NCBI RefSeq assembly: GCF_001598055.1
Contig: NZ_CP014844.1
Coordinates: 2,472,967-2,536,966 of the forward strand
Source: Cupriavidus nantongensis
Lineage (GTDB): Bacteria; Pseudomonadota; Gammaproteobacteria; Burkholderiales; Burkholderiaceae
Direction: 5' to 3'
DNA length: 64,000 nt
This document shows, in pieces, positions 16,518 through 25,198 of the stretch. Both the position numbers and the translations under genes were made by a program. How positions within the stretch are numbered: the first letter of the stretch is position 1; each line of letters begins with the position of its first letter. The notes under the pieces are model-generated. The model was not told the origin of the DNA, searched no databases, and saw only the letters and a list, made by a program, of their open reading frames with translations.

Positions 16518-19500
16518 ATGCGCGCGTTCGAGATCGAGATCTCAAAGCCAACGAATGCTGACAGCTTCGAAAACATGTGCACGGATGTCTACGGTGTCGT
16601 GTTCGACGATCCGACTCCAAAGAGGAACGGCAGATCAGGGCAGAAGCAGGGCGGTGTAGACATTTTCGTTACATCAAGAGCCGGTCGAATTGGCATCCAG
16701 TGCAAGCGGTATGTCGATGGCGGGGTGACCACCAAGACAATTGATGATGAGGTTGCCGCGGCCGACGCGGCGGGTTGGAAGATTGTCCGCCTCATAATTG
16801 CCACGACAGCTGCAAGCGACACGGCGCTCGTCAAGCACGCACAGGAAGTCAGCGACCTTCGGCAGGCCAATGGCCAATTCTTGGTCGAAGTGGAATCGTG
16901 GACCGAGATATGCAACCACATCCAACGATACGACGCATTGCATCCGAAATACTCCCCAAACAGCGCGGGCGGTGCCATTGCGGTGCTACGTGAGCAGGGA
17001 GAAAGGACTGGGGCGCAGATCGCTGCCATGCCTGCGACGATGGAAGCAACATTCAAGGCGGCACTATTGCAGATGTTGCCTACAGGTCGGACAGATTCAC
17101 CGAATGGGCTTGTGACGAGGCAGCTTGACAAGGTGAACGACCTGCTGCGCGGCCTGAAATTTCAGGCTGCGCAGGAGTTGCTTGCCACTCTCGAAACCGA
17201 GATCGCGAGCTTCGACAGACATCAGAAGGCGCGCTGGACTCTTCAGAATGGCATTGCACACTGGCAACAGAATCGTGAGGAGGTCGCTGCTGAGTGGTTT
17301 CTACGTGCCTATGACCTGTTTTGGGATGACGAGCGCATCGCCGCTAACAAAATCCGAGCGCATATCATCCAGGGAGACCTCAAGCTTGCCAACGCTGAAG
17401 GGGCACGCCTGCTAGGCCTATTCCCGCTTTCGCTCCATGTTTGGCTAGCGGCTACCAATGCTCGAATCTGCGAGAACGAGGACTTGACGGAAGCCGAATT
17501 GCCGGCGCGCTTCAGAGAAGAAGCAGATGCGCTGCAAATGATGGCCTACGCCTTTTATCGGCAACAGAGCGACTTGGCGGTAACCTACGCACGGCGAGCT
17601 TTACGCGCAAAGGATGCAGGCCTTTTCACCCGCAAAGGGGCCGCAGGCATCATCGTTAGCGTCGCAGGAAAGGACGGGATTTCCGCGGACTTCGACGCCT
17701 ACGCCGAAGATTTGCGTGAGGGTCTCGATGAGGTAATCGCCGCGTTCGAGCCTGCGGCAACAGAACTATGGCGGATCGAAAATAGCCAGCACAGGGCCGA
17801 AGCTGCCTCGCACGTGGCGCTTGCCCACATGCTAACCGGCAAGCCTGGCGTGGCGCTCGCCATATGCGAGCGAATCGAAACGGAAATTCCTGAGTATGCC
17901 GATAACGTGGCCGCCCTACACATCGGATCCTTGCTCTTCCTCCGCCGGCACGAGGATCTTGTTAAATTTTCCATAGCCCACCTCAATGCGCTGGACGAAG
18001 ACGGATTGCTCCTTGCGGCCGAAACGGCCGCAAACCGAGGCGAGTCCGAGGCATTTGCTCGCATCACTCACGCATTGCGCGAGCATGCGCCGGACGAGAA
18101 ACCGGTTGTCAAGCTGCTTGAAATGGTGTGCGCGTGCAACTCCGGCCAATCCGAAAAGGTGGTCAAGGAAGTCAGTGAGACGCCCGCTGATGGCCTTGAT
18201 CTGATTACACTCAGCGCCTTTGCGGGGCTGATGCTCAATGCCGGCCGTGACAGCGAAGCGCTCCGGTTTGTCGAGGTCATAAAGAAGCGAGTCTCCACCC
18301 ATTCGAGTTCGCGCGAGCGTCTGATCGTCGCGGATATTTTGATTCGCGCCGATCAGTTCTCCGACGCCGTCGGCCTCTTGGAGTCGGTGGACCCCAGCGG
18401 CCGCAGCCTACCAATTCAGACGCGACGACTGCGTGCCCTATTGTTTGGTGGGTACCGGCGAAAGTCAAAAGACCTCCTGGAAAAAGTGCCACCCGAATGG
18501 CTTTCAGATGACGCCTTCCGCCGCCTAGCGATGGGCGTCGCACAAGAAGCCAATGACTGGAGCCAGCTCGAACTGCTTGCGAGACTGCATCGCGAGGCCC
18601 ATCCAGAGCGGGCGGAAGCATGGGTCTTTTGGTACCAAGTTGTTCTTCATACCAGACCACCCGCACAAATCCGAAACGCCTTCAGCGAGGCGCCCGAGCG
18701 TCTTACGGGGACCCTGAAGCAGATCGCGCACTTGGCGGCGGCAGAGTTGCAGTATGGCAAGCCAGAGGTCGGGTACGCGCGGCTTTATCGCATGTTCCGC
18801 TCGAACATGGACGACGTCAGTGCCGCCTCCTCCTATCTAATGGGAGTTTTGATCGGTCACCGAGCCAGACACGGTAGAACACACTTTCCGGAGGTGAGGC
18901 CTGGCTCCATGGTGACGCTTGAGGGCGCGGACAGGAGCATCGTAAAAATCGTGATCGATCCTGCAGGCATGACGGATCTGCCGAAATCTGCGAGATTCCT
19001 TGCTGCGGACAGCCCGCTGGCGAAAACGATGCTAGGACTGGCATGCGGCGACACCGTTGACATCGAGGGAACGTTCGATGTTCGCAATTTCACGATTCGT
19101 GAGATCAGTGATGCTCATCAAGGACTGGGCGAGTACGCGCACGAACTCTTGTCGAAATCGCTAGAACCCGCGCCTGGTCTGCAGCTCTTCAGCCTGACCG
19201 AGAAAGAGGATGGGAACCTGGATGTCTCGCCCATCCATGACCGACTCAAGGCGCAAACGCAACGTAGCAAATCGGTAATGGAGCAATACGCCGAGAGCAA
19301 GCTTCCGCTTGGCTTGTGTGCGCAAATGCTCGGCGCCGACGGCATGCAAATGGTCTTCAGTTGGGACCAGCGCAACCCTCCGCTCGCAAGTGGTGTCACC
19401 ACAGCGCCAGAGCTTGAGGCCGCAAGTGCATTGTTGCTCGACCAATCGTTCCCCGTTGTGATGGACGCGCTCACGCTGGCTGAACTTGTCCGCTTTGGAC

Positions 19501-20516
19501 AGGGTGATCTTCTCTCAGTGTTGCCACGGGTGTATGTTTGCCGGGGGACCTACGATCGATTCAAACAAGCGGAAGTCGAGGCGTTGGATTCTCGCGCAGA
19601 GGGACATGCGGCCGATATAGATGGGCAGTTCGCATTCTTGCCTATCACGGAAGAGGCTCGCAAGTGGAAGGCAAGCCAATATACCGAAGCATTGAGGCTA
19701 ATGGACGAACACTGCGAAGTTTGCCCGGTGTATGGGCCGGAGCAAATGCCTCACGAACTCATCCTTCTAAAGGATCTTCTCGATACAGATACCTATGACG
19801 CGCTCGCGTTGTGCCTCGAAAAGGGGGCAGCCTTGTTCTCGGTGGATGAACGCCTTAGGAACTGGGTCTATGGAGTGTTTGGTATCAAGGGTGTGTTCCC
19901 CTATCTCGTGGCGATGAAGGGCTTGCAGGACGGCAAGATCTCACGTGGTGATCACGCAGAGTTCGCCCTCAACTCGGCGCTGCACAATCGCACCGTTTTC
20001 GCCCTTCATGCAGATGACGTCTTTTGGGGACTCCAGCAGCCGCAGATGGCGGCGCGGACGCTTGAATTTGTTGCCACCCACCTCGCAACCGCGCTCAATC
20101 GCCGGTACGCGATCGGCCTAGCGCGCGACCTGATTCAAGGAATGCCAAACGTGTCCATGCAGTACGGCGCAGTTGTAGAGTTCGTGAAATTTATCGCCAA
20201 TGGCTTGTTTCGCAGAAAGGATAACGTCACAGGAATGCGCGAGGGCTTTGCCCGATGGTTGCGGCAAGTAGCGGACATGTTGTTTGCTTATACCTCGCCG
20301 TATCCCGCTACACGAGAGATTCCCAGGGAAGACAAGGCTGAATTTCTCAACGTGCTGGAGCATGGCTTAGAAACGGGAATTGCATTGGCCGGGGAGGGCG
20401 GCGCGATAGAGCCGCCCGCGATCGGAGCGCTCTATTGCAGAACCGGCTTCGTCGTTCATCAGCCAAATGCGAAAGCGCTCACAAACGTCACGGTGTCACC
20501 GGCAACGGCAAGCTAA
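16518..20516 (+). CDS. giant putative conflict protein: Mrr-like nuclease, helical repeats, GreA/GreB C-terminal-like domain, PIN-like domain
   Basis: A 1332-residue single-gene locus; I start at ATG 16518, 8 bases after AGAAAGG. Residues 1-125 look like a PD-(D/E)XK fold: E18, D48 in GGVDIF and Q61-x-K63 in IQCKRY are spaced as in Mrr-type restriction nucleases. Residues about 200-780 are helical with TPR-like periodicity. Residues about 793-865 (VRPGSMVTLEG, DSPLAKTMLGLACGDTV, FTIREI) resemble the FKBP-like C-terminal domain of GreA/GreB. Residues about 965-1125 (PVVMDALTLAEL, SVDERLRNWV) resemble a PIN nuclease. This suggests a nucleic-acid-cleaving immune effector linked to transcription. 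The domain calls are by eye. Confidence 0.72.
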   Translation: MRAFEIEISKPTNADSFENMCTDVYGVVFDDPTPKRNGRSGQKQGGVDIFVTSRAGRIGIQCKRYVDGGVTTKTIDDEVAAADAAGWKIVRLIIATTAASDTALVKHAQEVSDLRQANGQFLVEVESWTEICNHIQRYDALHPKYSPNSAGGAIAVLREQGERTGAQIAAMPATMEATFKAALLQMLPTGRTDSPNGLVTRQLDKVNDLLRGLKFQAAQELLATLETEIASFDRHQKARWTLQNGIAHWQQNREEVAAEWFLRAYDLFWDDERIAANKIRAHIIQGDLKLANAEGARLLGLFPLSLHVWLAATNARICENEDLTEAELPARFREEADALQMMAYAFYRQQSDLAVTYARRALRAKDAGLFTRKGAAGIIVSVAGKDGISADFDAYAEDLREGLDEVIAAFEPAATELWRIENSQHRAEAASHVALAHMLTGKPGVALAICERIETEIPEYADNVAALHIGSLLFLRRHEDLVKFSIAHLNALDEDGLLLAAETAANRGESEAFARITHALREHAPDEKPVVKLLEMVCACNSGQSEKVVKEVSETPADGLDLITLSAFAGLMLNAGRDSEALRFVEVIKKRVSTHSSSRERLIVADILIRADQFSDAVGLLESVDPSGRSLPIQTRRLRALLFGGYRRKSKDLLEKVPPEWLSDDAFRRLAMGVAQEANDWSQLELLARLHREAHPERAEAWVFWYQVVLHTRPPAQIRNAFSEAPERLTGTLKQIAHLAAAELQYGKPEVGYARLYRMFRSNMDDVSAASSYLMGVLIGHRARHGRTHFPEVRPGSMVTLEGADRSIVKIVIDPAGMTDLPKSARFLAADSPLAKTMLGLACGDTVDIEGTFDVRNFTIREISDAHQGLGEYAHELLSKSLEPAPGLQLFSLTEKEDGNLDVSPIHDRLKAQTQRSKSVMEQYAESKLPLGLCAQMLGADGMQMVFSWDQRNPPLASGVTTAPELEAASALLLDQSFPVVMDALTLAELVRFGQGDLLSVLPRVYVCRGTYDRFKQAEVEALDSRAEGHAADIDGQFAFLPITEEARKWKASQYTEALRLMDEHCEVCPVYGPEQMPHELILLKDLLDTDTYDALALCLEKGAALFSVDERLRNWVYGVFGIKGVFPYLVAMKGLQDGKISRGDHAEFALNSALHNRTVFALHADDVFWGLQQPQMAARTLEFVATHLATALNRRYAIGLARDLIQGMPNVSMQYGAVVEFVKFIANGLFRRKDNVTGMREGFARWLRQVADMLFAYTSPYPATREIPREDKAEFLNVLEHGLETGIALAGEGGAIEPPAIGALYCRTGFVVHQPNAKALTNVTVSPATAS

Positions 20517-20671
20517 TAGGACGGCGACGGGTCAACGCGTAGGGCAGGGCAGGCCAGCTTTCGTCGCATCACCTATACGTTGCGCATGAATGACGCACGT
20601 GCATTTGGCAATCCGCTGATATCGTGGCAGCAATGCGTGGCTAGTAGTCAATCATAAGCGTTCTGCTCGCG

Positions 20672-20749
20672 TCCACCGACGCTTTGCCGTGACCGCCAGG
20701 CAATTGGCTGCCTTGGCAGTGCGGCCCATCTTCAGGCTATCGGCGGCAG
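20672..20749 (-). pseudogene. fragment of a DD-peptidase gene
   Basis: On the minus strand, SLKMGRTAKAANCLAVTAKR matches the KTG region of the DD-peptidase at 13526-14368 (GLKTGHTAKAGYCLAVTAKR). The DNA is similar over about 80 bases, but the KTG motif is changed to KMG and no other part of the gene is present. It is debris from duplication or recombination. Confidence 0.65.
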
Positions 20750-20826
20750 TTGGAATCTGCCCCCGTCTGCGAGATAGATGAAGCCCTGCTTCGCGATGGC
20801 ATAATGGAAGCAGGCCTAGCCTACGA

Positions 20827-20880
20827 GGCCACCCCAATGTCTCATTGGTGGCCGCCAAAAGCCCGCGCAAGCGGGCTTTT
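20827..20880 (+). terminator. hairpin followed by a Rho-independent terminator
   Basis: A near-perfect hairpin (20827-20839 with 20843-20853, loop TCT) is followed 3 bases later by AAAAGCCCGC-GCAA-GCGGGCTTTT (20857-20880), a strong intrinsic terminator that can work on either strand. No gene ends directly before it, so it may close a small RNA or a lost gene. The rest of the gap 20517-21401 holds only the DD-peptidase fragment and the left end of the IS5-type element. Confidence 0.8.
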
Positions 20881-21401
20881 GTTCGTCTCTATGGCTCAGA
20901 ATTGCGCTGAAGGCGAACCTGAGCACTCGAGCGTGGCGCGATGTGTGAACGAGAAATAGCAGTTAGAGGATTTTCAGATTCAGCGCTAGTTGGCGGCGGC
21001 ACAACACTCCACAGGCTCGTATAGCCGGTAACCCAGCCAGTGACAACGATGCCGAGACTATTCGCGTATCCATATGCCGAATGGTGGTGCCCTGGGCGGG
21101 TGCAGCGGTGCCGATATGCCGTAAGCTAAGCACTCATCCTTGGGATTGCGTAGACATTTTGCCGAGAATCTACGTTCATTCGACGATACGTGACCCTCAA
21201 CCAATGGGGAGTTGCCTTCCTAAAACGGGCAGCTTCATCCGGATTTTTGTGTTCGATCCTGTCGGCAACGAGGTTCACGGCGTTTTTTACTATTCCATAG
21301 ATTGAGTCCCGGCCTAACAGGCCGCTGAAATACCTCCGGTGGACGTCAGCGCGACAACTGGCTGAAGCGTTGATTTGAGGAACCCATCCAACTCCACTTT
21401 C

Positions 21402-22505
21402 ATGCGCGGCGCAGATACCTTCACGGAAAGTTTGTTCACTATGCGGAGGCTGGATGATTTCGTGCCGAAGTCCCACCCGCTGCGCTCGATCCGCGCCATG
21501 GCCAACCAGGCGCTGGTAAAGATGGACCGGTTGTTCGCACAGATGTACGAGGACGATATCAAGGGTGGCCAGCCCAGCATCGCGCCGGAGAAGTTGCTGC
21601 GGGCCATGCTGCTGCAGGTGCTCTACAGCGTTCGCTCCGAACGCCAACTCATGGAGCAGACGCAGTACAACCTGCTGTTTCGCTGGTTCATCGGGCTGTC
21701 GATGGACGACACCGTTTGGGTGCCCACGGTCTTCACCAAGAACCGCGAGCGGCTGATCAAGCATGATGCGGTGATCCAGTTTTTCAACGAGGTGCTGGCC
21801 ATCGCGCAGAAGAAGAACTGGCTGTCGGGCGAGCACTTCAGCGTGGACGGCACGCTGATTCAGGCGTGGGCAGGCCACAAGAGCTTCGTGCGCAAGGACG
21901 GCGGCGACGACAAGGACGACAACGACGGCGCCAACTTCAAAGGTCGCACGCGCAGCAACGAGACGCACGAGTCCAAGACCGATCCCGATGCCAAGCTGTA
22001 CCGCAAGGGCAAAACTGCGAGTGAACTTCGCTATATGGGTCATACCCTGAGCGACAACCGTCACGGCCTGGTGGTGAGCGCCATGGTGACCAATGCGGAC
22101 GGACATGCTGAGCGCGAGGCCGCGAAGGTGATGCTCAACGATGCCCGACAGGTGACGGACGACCCGAACACCGAAATCACGGTGGGTGCAGACAAGGGCT
22201 ACGACGCGCAAGAGTTCATTCAAGCCTGCCTGGAACTGAAGGTGACGCCCCACGTGGCACAGAACACCTCGGGGCGCCGCTCGGCCGTTCCTGATGCCAT
22301 TGCTTGCAGCGCCGGGTATGCCGTTTCGCAGCAAAAGCGCAAGCTGATCGAACAAGGCTTCGGATGGGTCAAGACTGTCGGGCGCATGCGCCAGGTGATG
22401 GTGCGTGGACTGAAGCGAGTCGACCAGATGTTCGTGCTGAGCATGGCCGCCTACAACCTCGTGCGCATGCGCTCACTGGGACAAATCCGTCCGCAGTTGC
22501 AGTAA
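21402..22505 (+). CDS. IS5-type DDE transposase
   Basis: A 367-residue transposase (start MRGADTFTESLFTMRRLDDF). DDE residues are visible: Asp in HFSVDGTLIQAW, Asp in GADKGYDAQEF, Glu in LIEQGFGWVK. The domain order (N-terminal DUF772-like LRAMLLQVLYSVRSERQLMEQ, then the catalytic core) fits the IS5/IS1182-like group. The left boundary is probably near 21320 (AACAGGCCGCTGAAAT), but I could not find its inverted partner after the gene, so the right end may be truncated. The element abuts a truncated integrase. Confidence 0.88.
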   Translation: MRGADTFTESLFTMRRLDDFVPKSHPLRSIRAMANQALVKMDRLFAQMYEDDIKGGQPSIAPEKLLRAMLLQVLYSVRSERQLMEQTQYNLLFRWFIGLSMDDTVWVPTVFTKNRERLIKHDAVIQFFNEVLAIAQKKNWLSGEHFSVDGTLIQAWAGHKSFVRKDGGDDKDDNDGANFKGRTRSNETHESKTDPDAKLYRKGKTASELRYMGHTLSDNRHGLVVSAMVTNADGHAEREAAKVMLNDARQVTDDPNTEITVGADKGYDAQEFIQACLELKVTPHVAQNTSGRRSAVPDAIACSAGYAVSQQKRKLIEQGFGWVKTVGRMRQVMVRGLKRVDQMFVLSMAAYNLVRMRSLGQIRPQLQ

Positions 22506-22640
22506 TCGCGGTAATGAGGCCGGAATCGGGCGCCAAACCGCCGAAAAAATCGATGTAGGGACGTCCCGCTTCCAGATTGTGAAAAATCGCAAGCCTACTG
22601 CCTTGCAGGGGGAAGCCTCGCCTCTTGTACGGGGAGTACT

Positions 22641-23564
22641 TCAGCAACCTGCTAAAGGAACAGCTTGCTCGTCTCCGTGGAGCCGGGATACCAAGGGCGT
22701 TGCTGACGGAGGAGGAGGAATGTGGATACCACGTGCCGCCAAGTATCTGTAAATGGCATACTTGGCCGAAGGATTCAGGACAATCTTCCTTGCCTGCTGC
22801 CCGCTCGCGTTCCTTAAAGAAAGCGACCACGTTTCATCTCCGGAGCTTGGTGACTTGTAGCAAAACAAATCGGACAGGCGGATACAGGCCAACTCCTCCC
22901 CGCGGATGCCAGTGTTTCCCATGAACCGAATTACGAAGAGCATCCGCTCGGCCTCGTCATGCGCTGGATGTCCGACTGGAAACTTCTCGCACTCTAACTC
23001 GAGCTCTCGGAGTAATCGAACAAACGACAAAAGGGGCAGGGATCTCGAGGGCTTTGTGGATCCCATGGCACTTTTCTTCCGACGGATTCGTCGCTCGCGG
23101 AAGAGGTTATATTGGATGTGCCGGAAATCGACCAGAAACGAAAATAAACTTTCCAAGACGCGAAATGCGAATGAGCAGCTCGCGTCCGACAAAGCTCCCT
23201 CGAACGGCCGCCAATCTCCGGCAGTACGACGCCGATTGCGCATTCCGCACCAGGAGTCTGGAGGATCCCGGAGAAATGCATCATAGAAGTCTAGGTCTGA
23301 CGGGGTGATTTCGGCCAACAGCTTTCGATCGATGAAGAGCGCCCAGCAGTAAAACCTATGGACTTCCTTCTCATAGGCACGCTCCGTAGCATGGGTAGCA
23401 AATCCAGACAGCCACTGCAGTACAGTCCCCAGCTCCTGATACGCGCCATCATGTAAAGCGCGATCGACGGGATCGCAAGGATGCCCTGGTTGGCATAGAG
23501 TTCGGAGATCCCTCAGGGAAGAAGGAAACGGTGAGATGCTTAGCCCATCTTCTTGAGCGGCCAT
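22641..23564 (-). pseudogene. tyrosine recombinase lacking its C-terminal catalytic residues
   Basis: Starting at ATG 23564 with AGGAG 6 bases upstream, 307 residues cover the core-binding domain (YEKEVHRFYCWALF..., GDWRPFEGALSDASC) and the first catalytic arginine (NTGIRGEELACIRL). The frame then stops without HxxR, the H/W or the Tyr nucleophile. The 3' end has been lost, apparently by the arrival of the IS5-type element whose end lies within about 100 bases. It resembles the integrase at 4678-5904 in its HPDWRPF-like linker (GDWRPFEG). Confidence 0.75.
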
Positions 23565-23835
23565 GTAAACTCCTGCGGCACGTATGCGTTGGACATCATC
23601 GCACGGGTCGAAGGCATTCGGCCGATAACAAAACTGTGGGCAGTAAGGGATGCAAATGAAAAAGTATGTTTGTTTTGGCGCGTATGAGCCGAAGAGCATT
23701 CGGACACGTATTTACGTCGCGATCAAACATAGTTTTGCGTCTTTCGACTAGCAGCGTTGGGGGCGCTGGGCGGATCGCAGGTGCTGGCTATCTGTTATTT
23801 AACATAAGATACATTATGCGAAAAAAAGCTGTAGC

Positions 23836-23883
23836 GGCAAAGTTGTAATGTCCGGTTCTGGCAAAGTTCAAATGTCCGCCTGA
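23836..23883. repeat. two tandem 24-bp imperfect repeats
   Basis: GGCAAAGTT(GT/CA)AATGTCCG occurs twice in tandem (23836-23859 and 23860-23883), with a third, shorter AAAGTTGTCCGG at about 23898. Multiple short repeats of this sort are typical of IS21/IS66-like element ends. No transposase is attached, so this may be an orphan element end. Confidence 0.55.
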
Positions 23884-24017
23884 AATCCTCTAACGTAAAG
23901 TTGTCCGGTAACTCGACGTAAAAGTGTCATGCATTGATCTATGAGGCACTTTTTATCTTTTCCGTACGGCTTTACGTCGCGGTTTAGCTGCCTGACTTGG
24001 GTTCGGGCGCGGATTTT

Positions 24018-24083
24018 CTTCCCGTTCGGGAAGATCCAAGCGGCACAGTCTCTACAAGCACGCAAAACTTCCCGCTCGGGAAG
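24018..24083. repeat. two 16-bp palindromes exactly 50 bp apart
   Basis: CTTCCCGTTCGGGAAG (24018-24033) and CTTCCCGCTCGGGAAG (24068-24083) differ at one base, and their starts are 50 bases apart (about five helical turns). Each arm is CTTCCCG. This looks like a two-site operator or recombination accessory site. Nothing between 23884 and 24292 codes convincingly for protein. Confidence 0.6.
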
Positions 24084-24127
24084 AAATCTTCGGCTGAGAG
24101 GTCCTGGACGGTTTCGACCCGGCCATC

Positions 24128-24179
24128 TCACGTTCGGGTGTCAGCGCTCTGGCTCACGTTCAGGTGGCAGCGCTCTGGC
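24128..24179. repeat. tandem duplication of a 26-bp unit
   Basis: TCACGTTC(G/A)GGTG(T/G)CAGCGCTCTGGC is repeated twice head-to-tail (24128-24153, 24154-24179) with two mismatches. It lies 45 bases after the second palindrome and about 110 bases before the gene at 24293. It could be an iteron-like or regulator-binding array. Confidence 0.6.
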
Positions 24180-24292
24180 AGCCGTGCGTGGCTCCCTCTA
24201 AGGTCACTTCGGCCAACATTCTGACTCGCCCACTGAAAACCGCTTTACCATCACAGATGGGAACGGAACGGGCTGTCTTAGCCAGAACTGCT

Positions 24293-24589
24293 ATGTCACT
24301 GCAACAGAAGATGCGGCTCTTGTCGGCCTGGCTGCCGGCCGGGCTTCCTTACGTCGAGACTGAAGTCGGCTCCTACCTCTACCTGCATGACGTCCCGTAC
24401 GAGTTGGAGAGCATCCTTGCTCGTTGGCTGCTTCTGCAGCCTGATCTTACCGACAGAGATCTCTCAACTTGCGTTCTGGTCGAGGGTGGCAAGGGTTTAG
24501 CCATTACCCGGGAAGGATGGGAAAGTTTCCTCTGCTGGCTCGTCGAAACACTTCGAGCCAAGCTTATCGACATGGAGCAAGCCCAGTAG
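24293..24589 (+). CDS. conserved island protein, WLPxGL...DVPxE domain (copy 2, short form)
   Basis: A 98-residue protein of unknown function, from ATG 24293 (MSLQQKMRLLSAWLPAGL); an ATG at 24257 is the alternative start. It corresponds to the C-terminal half of the protein at 9232-9867: AWLPAGL, YLHDVPYEL, and GLAITREGWESFLCWLVETLRAKL all align. It therefore represents the domain on its own. The next gene is the MLRV-family paralogue, so the same pair recurs here with gene order reversed. Confidence 0.68.
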   Translation: MSLQQKMRLLSAWLPAGLPYVETEVGSYLYLHDVPYELESILARWLLLQPDLTDRDLSTCVLVEGGKGLAITREGWESFLCWLVETLRAKLIDMEQAQ

Positions 24590-24692
24590 CAACGCCTTCG
24601 TGCCCCCCTTTTCGGTCGCCCTCCGTCTTTGATACGGAAGGCGCGTCGCATTAAGGTGCCCATCCGGTGAACCAATCAGGCAAGGAACCACT

Positions 24693-25010
24693 ATGTTGCG
24701 GGTACGCATTGAACTGCTGCCAGACGGCGATGAGGAAGCAGCTACGCTGCTTGCTGCTGTCGATATCAGCAATGACGGTAGCGGTACGCAAAGTACCGGG
24801 CATTACAACGCCGTCTTGAAGGAAGCGTGGCGAACTGCAGGAGACCAGCAAGCCATCTATACCACGGAAGCCAAAATTCACGATGTGGACCGCGAACTCA
24901 TCAGGCCGGTCCAACTCGTTAGCATCGCGCTGCAAGTCCTCGCCCCGGTGAAGCGAACAACCGCGACCTCTTTAGATTCGTGGGGAGAAATCGTCCGCGG
25001 GCCCGAGTAG
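24693..25010 (+). CDS. conserved island protein, MLRV(x)IEL family (copy 2)
   Basis: A 105-residue protein of unknown function starting MLRVRIELLPDGDEEA. It is a paralogue of the protein at 8879-9202 over its whole length, with the same HDVDRELIRPVQLV and VLAPVKRT segments. It follows its partner by 103 bases on the same strand. No domain is recognised. Conservation of both members of the pair suggests that they work together, perhaps as a two-component toxin/immunity or accessory module, but this is inference. Confidence 0.72.
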   Translation: MLRVRIELLPDGDEEAATLLAAVDISNDGSGTQSTGHYNAVLKEAWRTAGDQQAIYTTEAKIHDVDRELIRPVQLVSIALQVLAPVKRTTATSLDSWGEIVRGPE

Positions 25011-25198
25011 TCCTTCATGAGGACGTTTGCGGAGTCGCCGGGCCAAGCGCTGCCTAAACCGCCCGCCCTGCATGGTTATGCAATGCAAAAATCGCACAAC
25101 CGTTATGTTCAATGATCCTGCTGGGCCACCTGCCGGCGGGAGGCGAAATTTCTTGCAGCGTTTGTTGAAACATAACTGTTGCCATCGCACTGTCTGAC

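Noticed and set aside
20750..20959. 69-codon open frame across the hairpins
   Set aside because: It runs through a terminator hairpin, so it is not a credible protein gene.
21126..22355. 409-codon open frame antisense to the IS5-type transposase
   Set aside because: Shadow of a high-GC gene; the DDE transposase on the other strand is unmistakable.
24018..24179. CRISPR array
   Set aside because: The palindromes and 26-bp units have only two copies each, with no regular spacers and no cas genes nearby.
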